From contig NZ_AP027149.1 in assembly GCF_027925445.1 (NCBI RefSeq), forward strand, positions 1,736,001 through 1,800,000: a stretch of DNA of 64,000 nucleotides, written 5' to 3'. Within the stretch, counting starts at the first letter, position 1, and the number at the start of each line of letters is the position of its first letter. The DNA comes from Methylocystis bryophila (GTDB lineage: Bacteria > Pseudomonadota > Alphaproteobacteria > Rhizobiales > Beijerinckiaceae). Below, piece by piece: positions 51,673-59,902 of the stretch. The notes below the pieces were generated by a model that had not been told where the DNA came from, searched no databases, and saw nothing but the letters and a program-made list of their open reading frames with translations. Both the position numbers and the translations under genes were made by a program.

Positions 51673-51936
51673 TTACTCGGCCGCAGCGTCGGCCAATACG
51701 CTGACGCTCATGCGATCGCGGTCGGCTTTGAACACGACCTTGCCGCTGCAGAGCGCAAAGATCGTATGGTCCTTGCCTATGCCGACATTGCGGCCCGGAT
51801 GGACCTTGGTTCCGCGTTGGCGGATAATGATATTGCCGCCGATGACCGACTCGCCGCCGAATTTCTTCACGCCGAGGCGACGGCCGTCCGAGTCGCGGCC
51901 GTTGCGGGAGGAGCCGCCCGCCTTCTTATGCGCCAT
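51673..51936 (-). CDS. rpmA: 50S ribosomal protein L27
   Basis: Peptidyl-transferase-centre protein whose N-terminus contacts tRNA CCA ends. 87 residues: MAHKKAGGSSRNGRDSDGRR and GNIIIRQRGTKVHPGRNVGI. The N-terminus begins directly with the AHKKAGG motif, so no protease-processed leader. 104 bp follow rplU. An imperfect hairpin downstream (51628-51659, ACGTCCGCCGG/CCGGCGGAACGT) may end the transcript. Confidence 0.97.
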   Translation of the reverse strand: MAHKKAGGSSRNGRDSDGRRLGVKKFGGESVIGGNIIIRQRGTKVHPGRNVGIGKDHTIFALCSGKVVFKADRDRMSVSVLADAAAE

Positions 51937-52040
51937 TGTTCTTCTCCGACCTCTTCAGCCTGCGCCTCGGTCGCCTCGGGCGACACGGGCCGGCAGTAAA
52001 ACACAAAATCCGCGATTTTTCCACGCGGCCCGGCAGATTT

Positions 52041-52352
52041 TCAGCCCTCGATCGCCGTGATCTTGACGAGCGTCAGATCCTGGCGATGGCCGCGCTTCCG
52101 CTTGCTGTTCTGGCGGCGGCGCTTCTTGAAGGCGATCGACTTGGGGCTGCGGGCCTGTTCGGCGATCTCGCCCAAAACCTTCGCGCCCGCGACCGTCGGG
52201 GCCCCGATCTGTGCGCCGCCGTCCTTGGAGACGAGGAGAACCTCGTCGAAAGTGACGGCGTCGCCCGCCGCGCCCTCGAGCGCCATGACGGTAATAATAT
52301 CTCCGGCGGAAACGCTATATTGCTTGCCGCCGGTCCGGATCACTGCGAACAT
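52041..52352 (-). CDS. rplU: 50S ribosomal protein L21
   Basis: 23S rRNA-binding protein paired with L27 in most bacteria. 103 residues: MFAVIRTGGKQYSVSAGDII and KSIAFKKRRRQNSKRKRGHR are canonical. ATG 52352 follows GAGGAAGAAC. The upstream 250 bp carry a promoter and a terminator-like hairpin (next entry). Confidence 0.97.
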   Translation of the reverse strand: MFAVIRTGGKQYSVSAGDIITVMALEGAAGDAVTFDEVLLVSKDGGAQIGAPTVAGAKVLGEIAEQARSPKSIAFKKRRRQNSKRKRGHRQDLTLVKITAIEG

Positions 52353-52460
52353 TGTTCTTCCTCATGTTCGATACCGGCGCTGACGGCTTGTGCCGCCGGC
52401 CGGCTTCTTGGCAGTTGGGACCTTTTGGATCTTGTTGGCCTCGGGCTCTCAGCGCGGAGC

Positions 52461-52534
52461 GCCAAAGAAAAACGCGGCGTAAACGCCGCGCCGAAGCAGA
52501 CTTTTCATTAGCGCAGACCTGAAGGGCCTGTCAA
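52461..52534 (-). promoter_or_regulatory. Promoter and 5'-end hairpin with U-tract upstream of rplU
   Basis: Minus strand TTGACA (52534-52529), 18-bp spacer, TAATGA (52510-52505), start near 52498. The RNA would begin with a CGCGGCG-TTTA-CGCCGCG hairpin (52490-52473 on the minus strand), followed by TTTTTCTTT (52472-52464), then about 110 nt to the rplU ATG. The hairpin looks like a Rho-independent terminator placed within the first 35 nt of the leader. Confidence 0.5.
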
Positions 52535-52606
52535 TCGCCGAGTCGGCTCGGCGGAAGGTCGGTCCCTTCGCCATCCAACGAGACGAGTTCGAAAGGGAGG
52601 CGACCG

Positions 52607-53158
52607 ATGAAACCCATACTGGTTGTATATGGCACGACCGAAGGCCACACGCGCAAGATTGGCGAGTTCCTCACGGAGCGACTGCGCGCGGCCGGCAAGG
52701 AGGTGGATCTCATCGACAGCGCAACGCCCCAGGCCAAGGAGGTCCCTCTCGTCTACGCGGGCGCGTTCATTCTCGGCTCGGTGCATTTCGATCGGCATCA
52801 AAGCGCGCTGGTTCATTTCGTCAAAGAAAACCTGGGCTGGCTGAATGCAATTCCGACGGCGTTCTTCTCGGTCAATCTGAACATGACGCATCGCGACCCC
52901 GAAGCCCGCGCCGAGGCGCAAAAATGCCTCGACGGATTTCTCGAGGAGACGGGTCTGAAGCCGTATATGGCCAGGCTGGTCGCGGGGGCGCTCAAATACA
53001 CGCAGTATGATTACTTCAAGCGCGCCCTGCTGCGTTACCTCGTCCGTCCCGGCGGCGTCGAAGCAAGCGCGACGCCGGACGTCGAATACACCGACTGGGA
53101 GGAAGTCGGTCGCTTCGTCGATGAATATCTCGAGGCGACGCAAAGCCCGGGCAGATAA
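52607..53158 (+). CDS. Flavodoxin-like protein, HemG/protoporphyrinogen-oxidase type
   Basis: A 183-residue flavodoxin-domain protein. The FMN phosphate loop is VVYGTTEGHTRKIGEF; AFILGSVHFDRHQSALVHFV and NLNMTHRDPEARAEA match the HemG/flavodoxin-5 family, which oxidises protoporphyrinogen IX with quinones in some bacteria. ATG 52607 follows GGGAGGCGACCG. It stands alone between rplU (divergent) and pepN (convergent). Whether it serves heme synthesis cannot be read from sequence. Confidence 0.82.
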   Translation: MKPILVVYGTTEGHTRKIGEFLTERLRAAGKEVDLIDSATPQAKEVPLVYAGAFILGSVHFDRHQSALVHFVKENLGWLNAIPTAFFSVNLNMTHRDPEARAEAQKCLDGFLEETGLKPYMARLVAGALKYTQYDYFKRALLRYLVRPGGVEASATPDVEYTDWEEVGRFVDEYLEATQSPGR

Positions 53159-53179
53159 TTCGCGGGAGCGCCTGCCGTT

Positions 53180-55810
53180 TCACGCCAGCGCTCTCGTCGC
53201 GATGTCGTTCGTATCGCCGGAAAGCGTCGGCACGGCGGCGACCCGGCGTAGCGCTTCCTCCGCCAGCCTGCGGCGATCCGGCTCCAGCGTGCGCCAGGAG
53301 CGAAGGCTCGTGAGCAGCCGCGCCGCGAGCTGCGGATTTTTCGGGTCGATCGAGATGACGGCGTCGACGAAGAGCGCATAGCCCGATCCGTCGCGCGCAT
53401 GGAAGCGCGTGGGATTGCCGGCGGCGAAAGCGCCGAGCAGGGCGCGGGCGCGATTGGGATTGGAGAGCGAGAAATCCTTATGCGCCAAGAGATCGAGGAC
53501 GCGGCGCGTCGTCGCTTCCTCCGGAATGGTCGCCTGCAACGAAAACCACTTGTCGATGACGAGCGAATCCTCGGCGAATTCCTCATAAAAGCGAGCGAAG
53601 GCGTTTTCTCGCGCATCCCCGCCGACAAGCGCCAAGGTTCCGAGCGCCGCAAGACGGTCGGTCATGTTGCGCGCGGCGTTGAAATGCGCCTCCGCCAATT
53701 GCGTCCCGAGCGCGCCGTCGCCCGCGGCGAGGAGATCGAGCGCGACATTGTGCAGCGCGCGCCGCCCCGCGCTCGCCGCATCCGGCGAATAGGCGCCCTG
53801 CTCGGTCAGTCGTTCGAGAATCTTTGCGAGCGAAGTTTTGAGCGCATGCCCCAACGTCTCCCGCAGGGCTTTGCGCGCAGCGTGGAGGGCGTCCGGATCG
53901 ACGTCTTCGCCCTGCTCGCGCGCAAGATCGGCTTCGCTCGGAAAGGTCAGCGCCAGGGCCGTGAAGGCGGGATCGTTCGACTGAGAAATGAGGCGGCCTA
54001 GCCCATCGGCGAAAGCGTCGTCCGTCCTCTCCTCGCCGCGCACGCGCGCGAAGATCGAGCGCAGCGCCAAGCTTTGCGACGCCTGCCAGCGGTTGAACGG
54101 GTCGTCGTCATGGGCGAGTAGCCGCAGGAGATCGGCCTCGCCGACCGGCGGCTCGAGCCGCGCCGGCGCGGAGAAGCCGCGCAGCAGCGAGACGGACGGC
54201 GCCGCCGCGAGATTGGGGAAGCGCAGGGTTCGCGTCTCGCTCGAGAGCACGATCCGACCCTGCGCGATCTCGTCGGCCTTCGCGTCGTTCGTCTCGAGCG
54301 CGAGCTTGTTTCCAGCCGCGTCGAAGAGCGCAAGAGCAATCGGGATTTCGAGCGGGAGCTTTTGCTCCTGGCCAGGGGTGGGCGGCGTCGATTGAGACAA
54401 GGTCAAGGAGAAGACGCGCGTTTGCGGATCATGGCGCGTCGCGACCTCGACGACGGGCGTTCCCGCTTGCGAATACCAGCGCGCAAATTGCGAAAGGTCG
54501 CGCTTTGCGCTCTCCGCGAAGCAGGAGAGAAAATCTTCGACAGTCGCCGCGGTCCCGTCAAAGCGCGTGAAATAAATCTCCATCCCGCGTGCGAAGGCCT
54601 CGGCGCCGATGAGGGTGTTCAGCATGCGCACGATTTCGGCGCCCTTCTCATAGACGGTCGCCGTGTAGAAATTGTCGATCGCGCGATAGGAATCCGGGCG
54701 CACAGGATGGGCGAGCGGTCCCGCGTCCTCCACGAATTGCGTCAATCGCAGCGTTCTCACGTCGTTGATGCGCTTGACCGCGCGCGAGCGCATGTCGGCG
54801 GAAAACTCCTGGTCGCGGTAGACGGTCAGGCCCTCCTTGAGGCAGAGCTGGAACCAATCGCGGCAGGTGATGCGATTGCCGGTCCAATTGTGAAAATATT
54901 CATGAGCGATGACAGCCTCGACCGCGGCATAGTCGGCGTCCGTCGCCGTCTGCGGCGAGGCCAGCACATATTTGTCGTTGAAGATATTGAGTCCTTTGTT
55001 CTCCATCGCGCCCATGTTGAAGTCGGAGACGGCGACGATGTTGAAAACGTCCAGATCATATTCGCGGCCGAAACGCTCTTCGTCCCAGCGCATGGCGCGC
55101 TCGAGCGCGTCCATCGCATAGTCGGCGCGCGCCTCCTTGCCGTGCTCGACGAAAATCGACAGCTTCACCTTGCGGCCCGACTTTGTCGTGAAATCCCGCG
55201 AGATCGAGCCGAGATCGCCGCCGACGAGCGCGAAGAGATAGCAGGGCTTCGGATAGGGATCGCGCCAGACCGCGAAATGGCGGCCCGCTTCGAGCGCGCC
55301 GGCTTCGACGAGATCGCCGTTGCTGAGCAGCAGCGGCGCCTCGCTCTTGTCGGCCTCGATGCGCGTCGTGTAGACGGCGAGAGCATCCGGCCGGTCGAGA
55401 AAATAAGTGATGCGGCGAAATCCCTGGGCCTCGCACTGCGTGCAATAGTTCGCGCCGGAGCGATAGAGGCCGGAGAGCTGCGTGTTCGCGGTCGGATCGA
55501 CGAGCGTCTCGATTTCGAGAATGAATGGTCCTTCCGGCGGCTGTGCGAGCTTGAAGTTCTCAGGGCCGGTTTCGTAAGCTTCCCGGTCGAGCGGCCGTCC
55601 GTCGAGCGAGACGCGTTCAAGCGTCAGATCGTCTCCGTCGAGCACAAGCGGCGCCCCGGAGCGCCCCTTCGGATTGCGTCGCAAGGCGAGACGCGAACGC
55701 ACGCGCGTCTTCGATTTATGCAGCGAAAAGAAAAGCTCGACGCTGTCGATCAGGAAGTCCGGCGGCGCATAATCTTTCAGACGGATCGGTTGCGGCGGGG
55801 GATTGCGCAT
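53180..55810 (-). CDS. pepN: Aminopeptidase N (M1 family zinc metallopeptidase)
   Basis: An 876-residue cytosolic aminopeptidase. GAMEN exopeptidase motif (FNMGAMENKGLNIFN), zinc site HEYFHNW (His303, Glu304, His307) with the third ligand Glu in LKEGLTVYRDQEF, and the C-terminal helical ERAP-like half (DRLAALGTLALVGG). Length fits Gram-negative PepN. ATG 55810 lacks a strong ribosome binding site by eye. It converges with the flavodoxin-like gene. Confidence 0.96.
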   Translation of the reverse strand: MRNPPPQPIRLKDYAPPDFLIDSVELFFSLHKSKTRVRSRLALRRNPKGRSGAPLVLDGDDLTLERVSLDGRPLDREAYETGPENFKLAQPPEGPFILEIETLVDPTANTQLSGLYRSGANYCTQCEAQGFRRITYFLDRPDALAVYTTRIEADKSEAPLLLSNGDLVEAGALEAGRHFAVWRDPYPKPCYLFALVGGDLGSISRDFTTKSGRKVKLSIFVEHGKEARADYAMDALERAMRWDEERFGREYDLDVFNIVAVSDFNMGAMENKGLNIFNDKYVLASPQTATDADYAAVEAVIAHEYFHNWTGNRITCRDWFQLCLKEGLTVYRDQEFSADMRSRAVKRINDVRTLRLTQFVEDAGPLAHPVRPDSYRAIDNFYTATVYEKGAEIVRMLNTLIGAEAFARGMEIYFTRFDGTAATVEDFLSCFAESAKRDLSQFARWYSQAGTPVVEVATRHDPQTRVFSLTLSQSTPPTPGQEQKLPLEIPIALALFDAAGNKLALETNDAKADEIAQGRIVLSSETRTLRFPNLAAAPSVSLLRGFSAPARLEPPVGEADLLRLLAHDDDPFNRWQASQSLALRSIFARVRGEERTDDAFADGLGRLISQSNDPAFTALALTFPSEADLAREQGEDVDPDALHAARKALRETLGHALKTSLAKILERLTEQGAYSPDAASAGRRALHNVALDLLAAGDGALGTQLAEAHFNAARNMTDRLAALGTLALVGGDARENAFARFYEEFAEDSLVIDKWFSLQATIPEEATTRRVLDLLAHKDFSLSNPNRARALLGAFAAGNPTRFHARDGSGYALFVDAVISIDPKNPQLAARLLTSLRSWRTLEPDRRRLAEEALRRVAAVPTLSGDTNDIATRALA

Positions 55811-55967
55811 TGCGTTCTCGCGACTCGGGGGTTCGAGGGTTCTCGGACGCCCTATATAGTCCGCCTCGACGACAAGGCGAAAGACCGGCTGGAAGGCGTG
55901 AGGTCCCGAGACGCTCGAAGGTCGCGACGCGCGACGCGACCGGCCGGCCGCAGCGTCAAATAGTAAA

Positions 55968-57458
55968 TCACTCGACGCGATCGCCGAGCAAAAATTCGAG
56001 CGCGCGGTCGAGCCGGATATGCGGCAGGGGCAGACACTCCCCGTCGCGGGCGAGCTTCGCTTTGGGCGGCCGGAACTTGAGGAAGCGGAAGTCCGCCTCC
56101 TCGTCGCTCATCGCCAGCGCGTCGCCGCGGAAGACGAGGCGCGGATCGGCGGGAAGTTCGCCGGGAAAGATCGCGCCCTCGGCGAGGCCGTCGAAGGCGT
56201 CCGCGCCGATACGCTCTCCCGCGACCGGCGTCCCGATGATCGCGGGAAGCAGCTCGCCGTCATGCCGAACCGTGGCCTCGCGCGTTGCGCGCACGGCGGC
56301 GAGCGCGACGGCGTCGATCTTGGCGCCGACCCCTTGCGCGCGATTCATCGCGCGCGCCGTGAGATGACGCAGGATCGCCTCGAGGCGGTCATGGCTCGTG
56401 TGGTGAAGCTGATCGGCCTTCGTCGCCGCGAAGAGGATCTTGTCGATCTTAGGGCGAAAGATCGAGCTGAAGAGATTCGCGCGTCCAGTGCGGAAGGCGA
56501 TGAGCACCTCCGCGAGCGCCGTCTCCAGGTCTCGCACGGCCGCGGGACCCGAATTCAAGACGCCGAGCGCGTCGACGAGCACGATCTGCCGATCCAGCCG
56601 CGCGAAATGGTCGCGGAAGAAGGGCTTCACGACCTGCGCCTTGTAAGCTTCGTAGCGCCGCTCCATCTCGCTCGCGAGGCTCCTTGGGGGATAGAGCGCG
56701 CCCTCCGTCACGTCGAGCGGGGCGAAGGTCAGCATTGGCGAACCCTCGAGATCGCCCGGCATCAAGAAGCGGCCGGGCGGGAGCGTCGAGAGCGCGTAGC
56801 GGTCGGTTCGCGCCGCCCGCAGATACTGGGTGAAGAGTTGCGCGAGCTGGCTGGCCACCGGCTCCCGCAGGCGCGCCTTGGGATCGGCGAGGGCGTTTGC
56901 CCCGCGCCATTCGGCCGCAATGGTCGCGCGCGCCGCGGCGCTCGACGCCTCGAGGGTCTCCCGCGACCATTGCGCGTAGGATTTTCCGAGCAGTGGCAGA
57001 TCGAGGAGCCATTCGCCAGGATAGTCGACGATGTCGATATCGAGCCGCGTCGGATCGGCGCCATGGAAGAGAGAGCCGGGCTTTCGCCGATATTCGAGCG
57101 TCAGGCGCAATTCGGAGATCCGGCGCGTCGACAGCGGCCAATGTCGCTCCGGGCCCGTTAGAGCCGCGAGATGCTCCTCATAGGCAAAGCGCGGCACATT
57201 ATAGTCCGGCTGCGGATCGAGATGCGCGGCGTCGAGACGGTTTTCGGCGAGGAATCGAAGCAGCGGCAGCGGCGTCCTCGAGCCCGTCCCGGCGGCAAGC
57301 GCCCGGGTGAGCTGCTGCACGAAGGCGGTGATGAAGACCGTCTTGCCGGAGCGGGAGAGCCCGGCAACCCCAAGACGCAGCCGCCCGCCCGAAAAATAGT
57401 CCTTAAGGCTCTCCGCGGCGACACGCGTTTCGAACCAGAGATCGGAGAGTTGAGACAC
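55968..57458 (-). CDS. YcjX/DUF463-family GTP-binding protein
   Basis: A 496-residue stress-linked P-loop protein. The N-terminus MSQLSDLWFETRVAAESLKD leads to GVAGLSRSGKTVFITAFVQQ (Walker A), and VDYPGEWLLDLPLL is the G3-like motif; the C-terminal half has FRTGRANLFSSIFRPKIDKI and KADQLHHTSHDRLEAIL (a G4-like KAD). Function unknown, but it is linked with YcjF/DUF697 proteins, whose homologue lies at 3512-4609. ATG at 57458; GH3 gene downstream of its start region on the same strand. Confidence 0.9.
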   Translation of the reverse strand: MSQLSDLWFETRVAAESLKDYFSGGRLRLGVAGLSRSGKTVFITAFVQQLTRALAAGTGSRTPLPLLRFLAENRLDAAHLDPQPDYNVPRFAYEEHLAALTGPERHWPLSTRRISELRLTLEYRRKPGSLFHGADPTRLDIDIVDYPGEWLLDLPLLGKSYAQWSRETLEASSAAARATIAAEWRGANALADPKARLREPVASQLAQLFTQYLRAARTDRYALSTLPPGRFLMPGDLEGSPMLTFAPLDVTEGALYPPRSLASEMERRYEAYKAQVVKPFFRDHFARLDRQIVLVDALGVLNSGPAAVRDLETALAEVLIAFRTGRANLFSSIFRPKIDKILFAATKADQLHHTSHDRLEAILRHLTARAMNRAQGVGAKIDAVALAAVRATREATVRHDGELLPAIIGTPVAGERIGADAFDGLAEGAIFPGELPADPRLVFRGDALAMSDEEADFRFLKFRPPKAKLARDGECLPLPHIRLDRALEFLLGDRVE

Positions 57459-57530
57459 GGGCTTCCGTCCAGTGAAAAGACGGGCCTGATGTAACGCCCT
57501 TCGGGGCGTTTGGGTAGGGCGCGAAAAGCC

Positions 57531-59750
57531 TCATTCGCCTTCGGAAAAACCCGAAGTCGAGCGTGGAGCGTCAGGCTGCTTCGCCTGCACGAAGATCGAA
57601 AGCAGCCTGCGGCGGTCTGCGCTCTCGCCGACGAGAATCTCGAAAACGCCAGGCTCGCAGCAAGGCGTAAGGCGTGGGCCTGGAAAGGAGAAATCCTCCA
57701 AGGACAGAGAAAAGACGATCGTCTGGGTCTCGCCCGCCTCGAGCCGCGCCTTCCGCCAAGTCTTGAGCTCGATGAGCGGGCGCGCCACGCTCGCCACGAC
57801 GTCGTGGATGAAGAGGAAAAGCGGCGCCTCTATCGCGCGACCGCCTCGATTGGTCGCGTCGATCTCGACGGCGAGCGTGAGCTCGCGTTCGATCGTGAAG
57901 GTCTCCGCGCTCGCGCGCAGATGGGTGAGCTCGACCGCGCCATAGGAGAGCCCGTGACCGAAAGGGAACTGGGGTTCGTTCGTGACGTCGAGATATTTGC
58001 TGGTGAACAGATTTTCCGGCTCGGCCGGGCGGCCGCTCGGCCGCTCGGCGTAGAAAATCGGGATCTGCCCTATCTCCCGCGGCCAGGTCACGGGAAGACG
58101 CGCGGAAGGGTTGAAGCGTCCCGTCAAAATGTCGGCGATCGCCGTCCCGGCCATGGAGCCGGGGAACCAGGCCGCAACCACAGCCTGGGCGCTTTCGAAA
58201 AGCCAGGGCAGGGCGAGCGGCCGGCCCGAGAAGAGGACCACGACGACCGGCGGACCTAGCGCCAGAACGGCCCGGGCGAGCGCAGCTTGACGCCCCGGGA
58301 GAACCGGCGCCGCGCGGCTCGCCGCCTCGCCGCTCATCCTGCCCGATTCGCCGAGGCAAAGCAGGATGAGGTCGGCGCCAGCGCAGCGCCGACAGGCTTC
58401 TTCTATCCCGTCTGCGTCCTCGCCCTCGATCTCGACGCCCGGGGAAAAGACGATTTCGCAGTCCGGAAGCGCCGCCGCGAGACCTTCGCGGATCGAGACA
58501 TTGCTTTCGCCGCTCGCCGCCAGGCTCCAGGGTCCCTGCATCTCACCGGCGGCGTCCGCGAGCGGGCCGATCAACGCAATGCGTCTGACGCCCGCGGAAA
58601 GCGGCAGGACGCCGCTGTTCGTGAGCAGCGTTATCGAACGCCTCGCGGCGTCGAGGGCGAGGCCCTTGAAGCGCTCCAACGGAGCGTCCGCAACCGCGAC
58701 GCGGCGGAAAGGATCGTCGAGCAGGCCGAGATCGCGTTTGAGACGCAGCACGCGGCGCGCCGCTTCGTCAATCTGTCGTTCCTCGACCAATCCCCGCGCG
58801 AGCGCCTCCGGCAGCGCGCTCACATAGGCTCCACTGACCATGTCCATATCGACGCCGGCGGTAAGAGCGAGCGCTGCGGCTTCGACGATATCGCCGGCGA
58901 CGCCATGCTGGATGAGCTCGGCGACGGCCCCGTAATCGCTCATGATCACGCCCGCAAATCCGAGCTTTTGTCGTAAATATCCATTGAGCAGCTCGCGGTT
59001 GGCGGCCATCGGAATTCCGGCGACGCTGGGGTAGGCGGCCATGACAGCGACGCATCCCTCTCGAAGCGCGGCGTGAAAGGGCGGTAAATAGATTTCATGC
59101 AAGGCGCGATCGGAAACATCCGCGGCGGCGTAGTCGCGCCCCGCGAGCGCCGCCCCATAAGCGCAGAAATGCTTGGCGGTCGCGCCGATTGCGTCGCGCG
59201 CCGAGAGGCGGGCGCTCTGAAAGCCCCTGACCTTCGCGGCTGCGAAGGCGGCGCCGACGCGAGGATCCTCTCCGGGGCTCTCGACCATTCGTCCCCAGCG
59301 CGGATCGCGCGCGACATCGAGCATGGGAGCGAAGGTGAGATCGATCCCGTCGGCGGCGGCTTCGCAAGCCGCGGCCCGCGCCGTGCGCTCCCAGAGATCC
59401 GCGTCGAAAGCGCTCGCCTCGGCGAGCGGAACGGGGAATATCGTTTGTTGGCCGTGCAGTACGTCCATGCCGAAGAGAAGCGGCAGACCAAGCCGCGTCT
59501 CCTCGACGGCGAGCTTTTGCAGCCGCGTGATTTTCTCGCGGCCCCAAACATTGAAGACTCCGCCGATCCGGCCTGCGCGAATATTGGCGATCATGTCGTC
59601 AGAGCCGACCGAACCCGTGACGGCCTGGTCGACCGTGATCAGGTTGAGCTGTCCGATCTTTTCCTCGAGCGTCATTTCGGACAGGAGCTGATCGATCGAA
59701 ATCATCGCGAGCCCGCCATATTTGTCGACGGGCCATCTCCGCCCGGTCAT
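57531..59750 (-). CDS. Glycoside hydrolase family 3 beta-glucosidase-like enzyme
   Basis: A 739-residue GH3 enzyme with all three domains: TIM barrel (MTLEEKIGQLNLITVDQAVT, GMDVLHGQQTIFPVPLAEAS), the nucleophile Asp near 272 in VIMSDYGAVAEL, an alpha/beta sandwich (GVDMDMV, SGRPLALPWLFE) and a fibronectin-III-like C-terminus (PLIELKTWRKARLEAGETQT). No signal peptide is visible, so it acts inside the cell or periplasm without Sec export. The start is uncertain: TTG 59762, ATG 59750 or ATG 59705 (MISIDQLLSEM); none has a good Shine-Dalgarno. Likely cleaves beta-glucosides or related oligosaccharides; substrate not determined. Confidence 0.9.
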   Translation of the reverse strand: MTGRRWPVDKYGGLAMISIDQLLSEMTLEEKIGQLNLITVDQAVTGSVGSDDMIANIRAGRIGGVFNVWGREKITRLQKLAVEETRLGLPLLFGMDVLHGQQTIFPVPLAEASAFDADLWERTARAAACEAAADGIDLTFAPMLDVARDPRWGRMVESPGEDPRVGAAFAAAKVRGFQSARLSARDAIGATAKHFCAYGAALAGRDYAAADVSDRALHEIYLPPFHAALREGCVAVMAAYPSVAGIPMAANRELLNGYLRQKLGFAGVIMSDYGAVAELIQHGVAGDIVEAAALALTAGVDMDMVSGAYVSALPEALARGLVEERQIDEAARRVLRLKRDLGLLDDPFRRVAVADAPLERFKGLALDAARRSITLLTNSGVLPLSAGVRRIALIGPLADAAGEMQGPWSLAASGESNVSIREGLAAALPDCEIVFSPGVEIEGEDADGIEEACRRCAGADLILLCLGESGRMSGEAASRAAPVLPGRQAALARAVLALGPPVVVVLFSGRPLALPWLFESAQAVVAAWFPGSMAGTAIADILTGRFNPSARLPVTWPREIGQIPIFYAERPSGRPAEPENLFTSKYLDVTNEPQFPFGHGLSYGAVELTHLRASAETFTIERELTLAVEIDATNRGGRAIEAPLFLFIHDVVASVARPLIELKTWRKARLEAGETQTIVFSLSLEDFSFPGPRLTPCCEPGVFEILVGESADRRRLLSIFVQAKQPDAPRSTSGFSEGE

Positions 59751-59902
59751 GAGAGCATACAACGAATATCGGGAGAAATGGATCGCGGGCGAGCGGCGGC
59801 TTTTCCGACGCGGGATGGCGCCCTTCCCGCGCTACGCTCCCATTGCGTTGCAGGACGGTTCGGCGGCATGATCTCGACAGTTCACGACAGGGAGCGCGCG
59901 GG

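Noticed and set aside
57459..57530. ACGCCC-TTCG-GGGCGT hairpin as a terminator
   Set aside because: Perfect small stem with a UUCG-type loop, but no U-tract on either strand; cannot be called a Rho-independent terminator with confidence.
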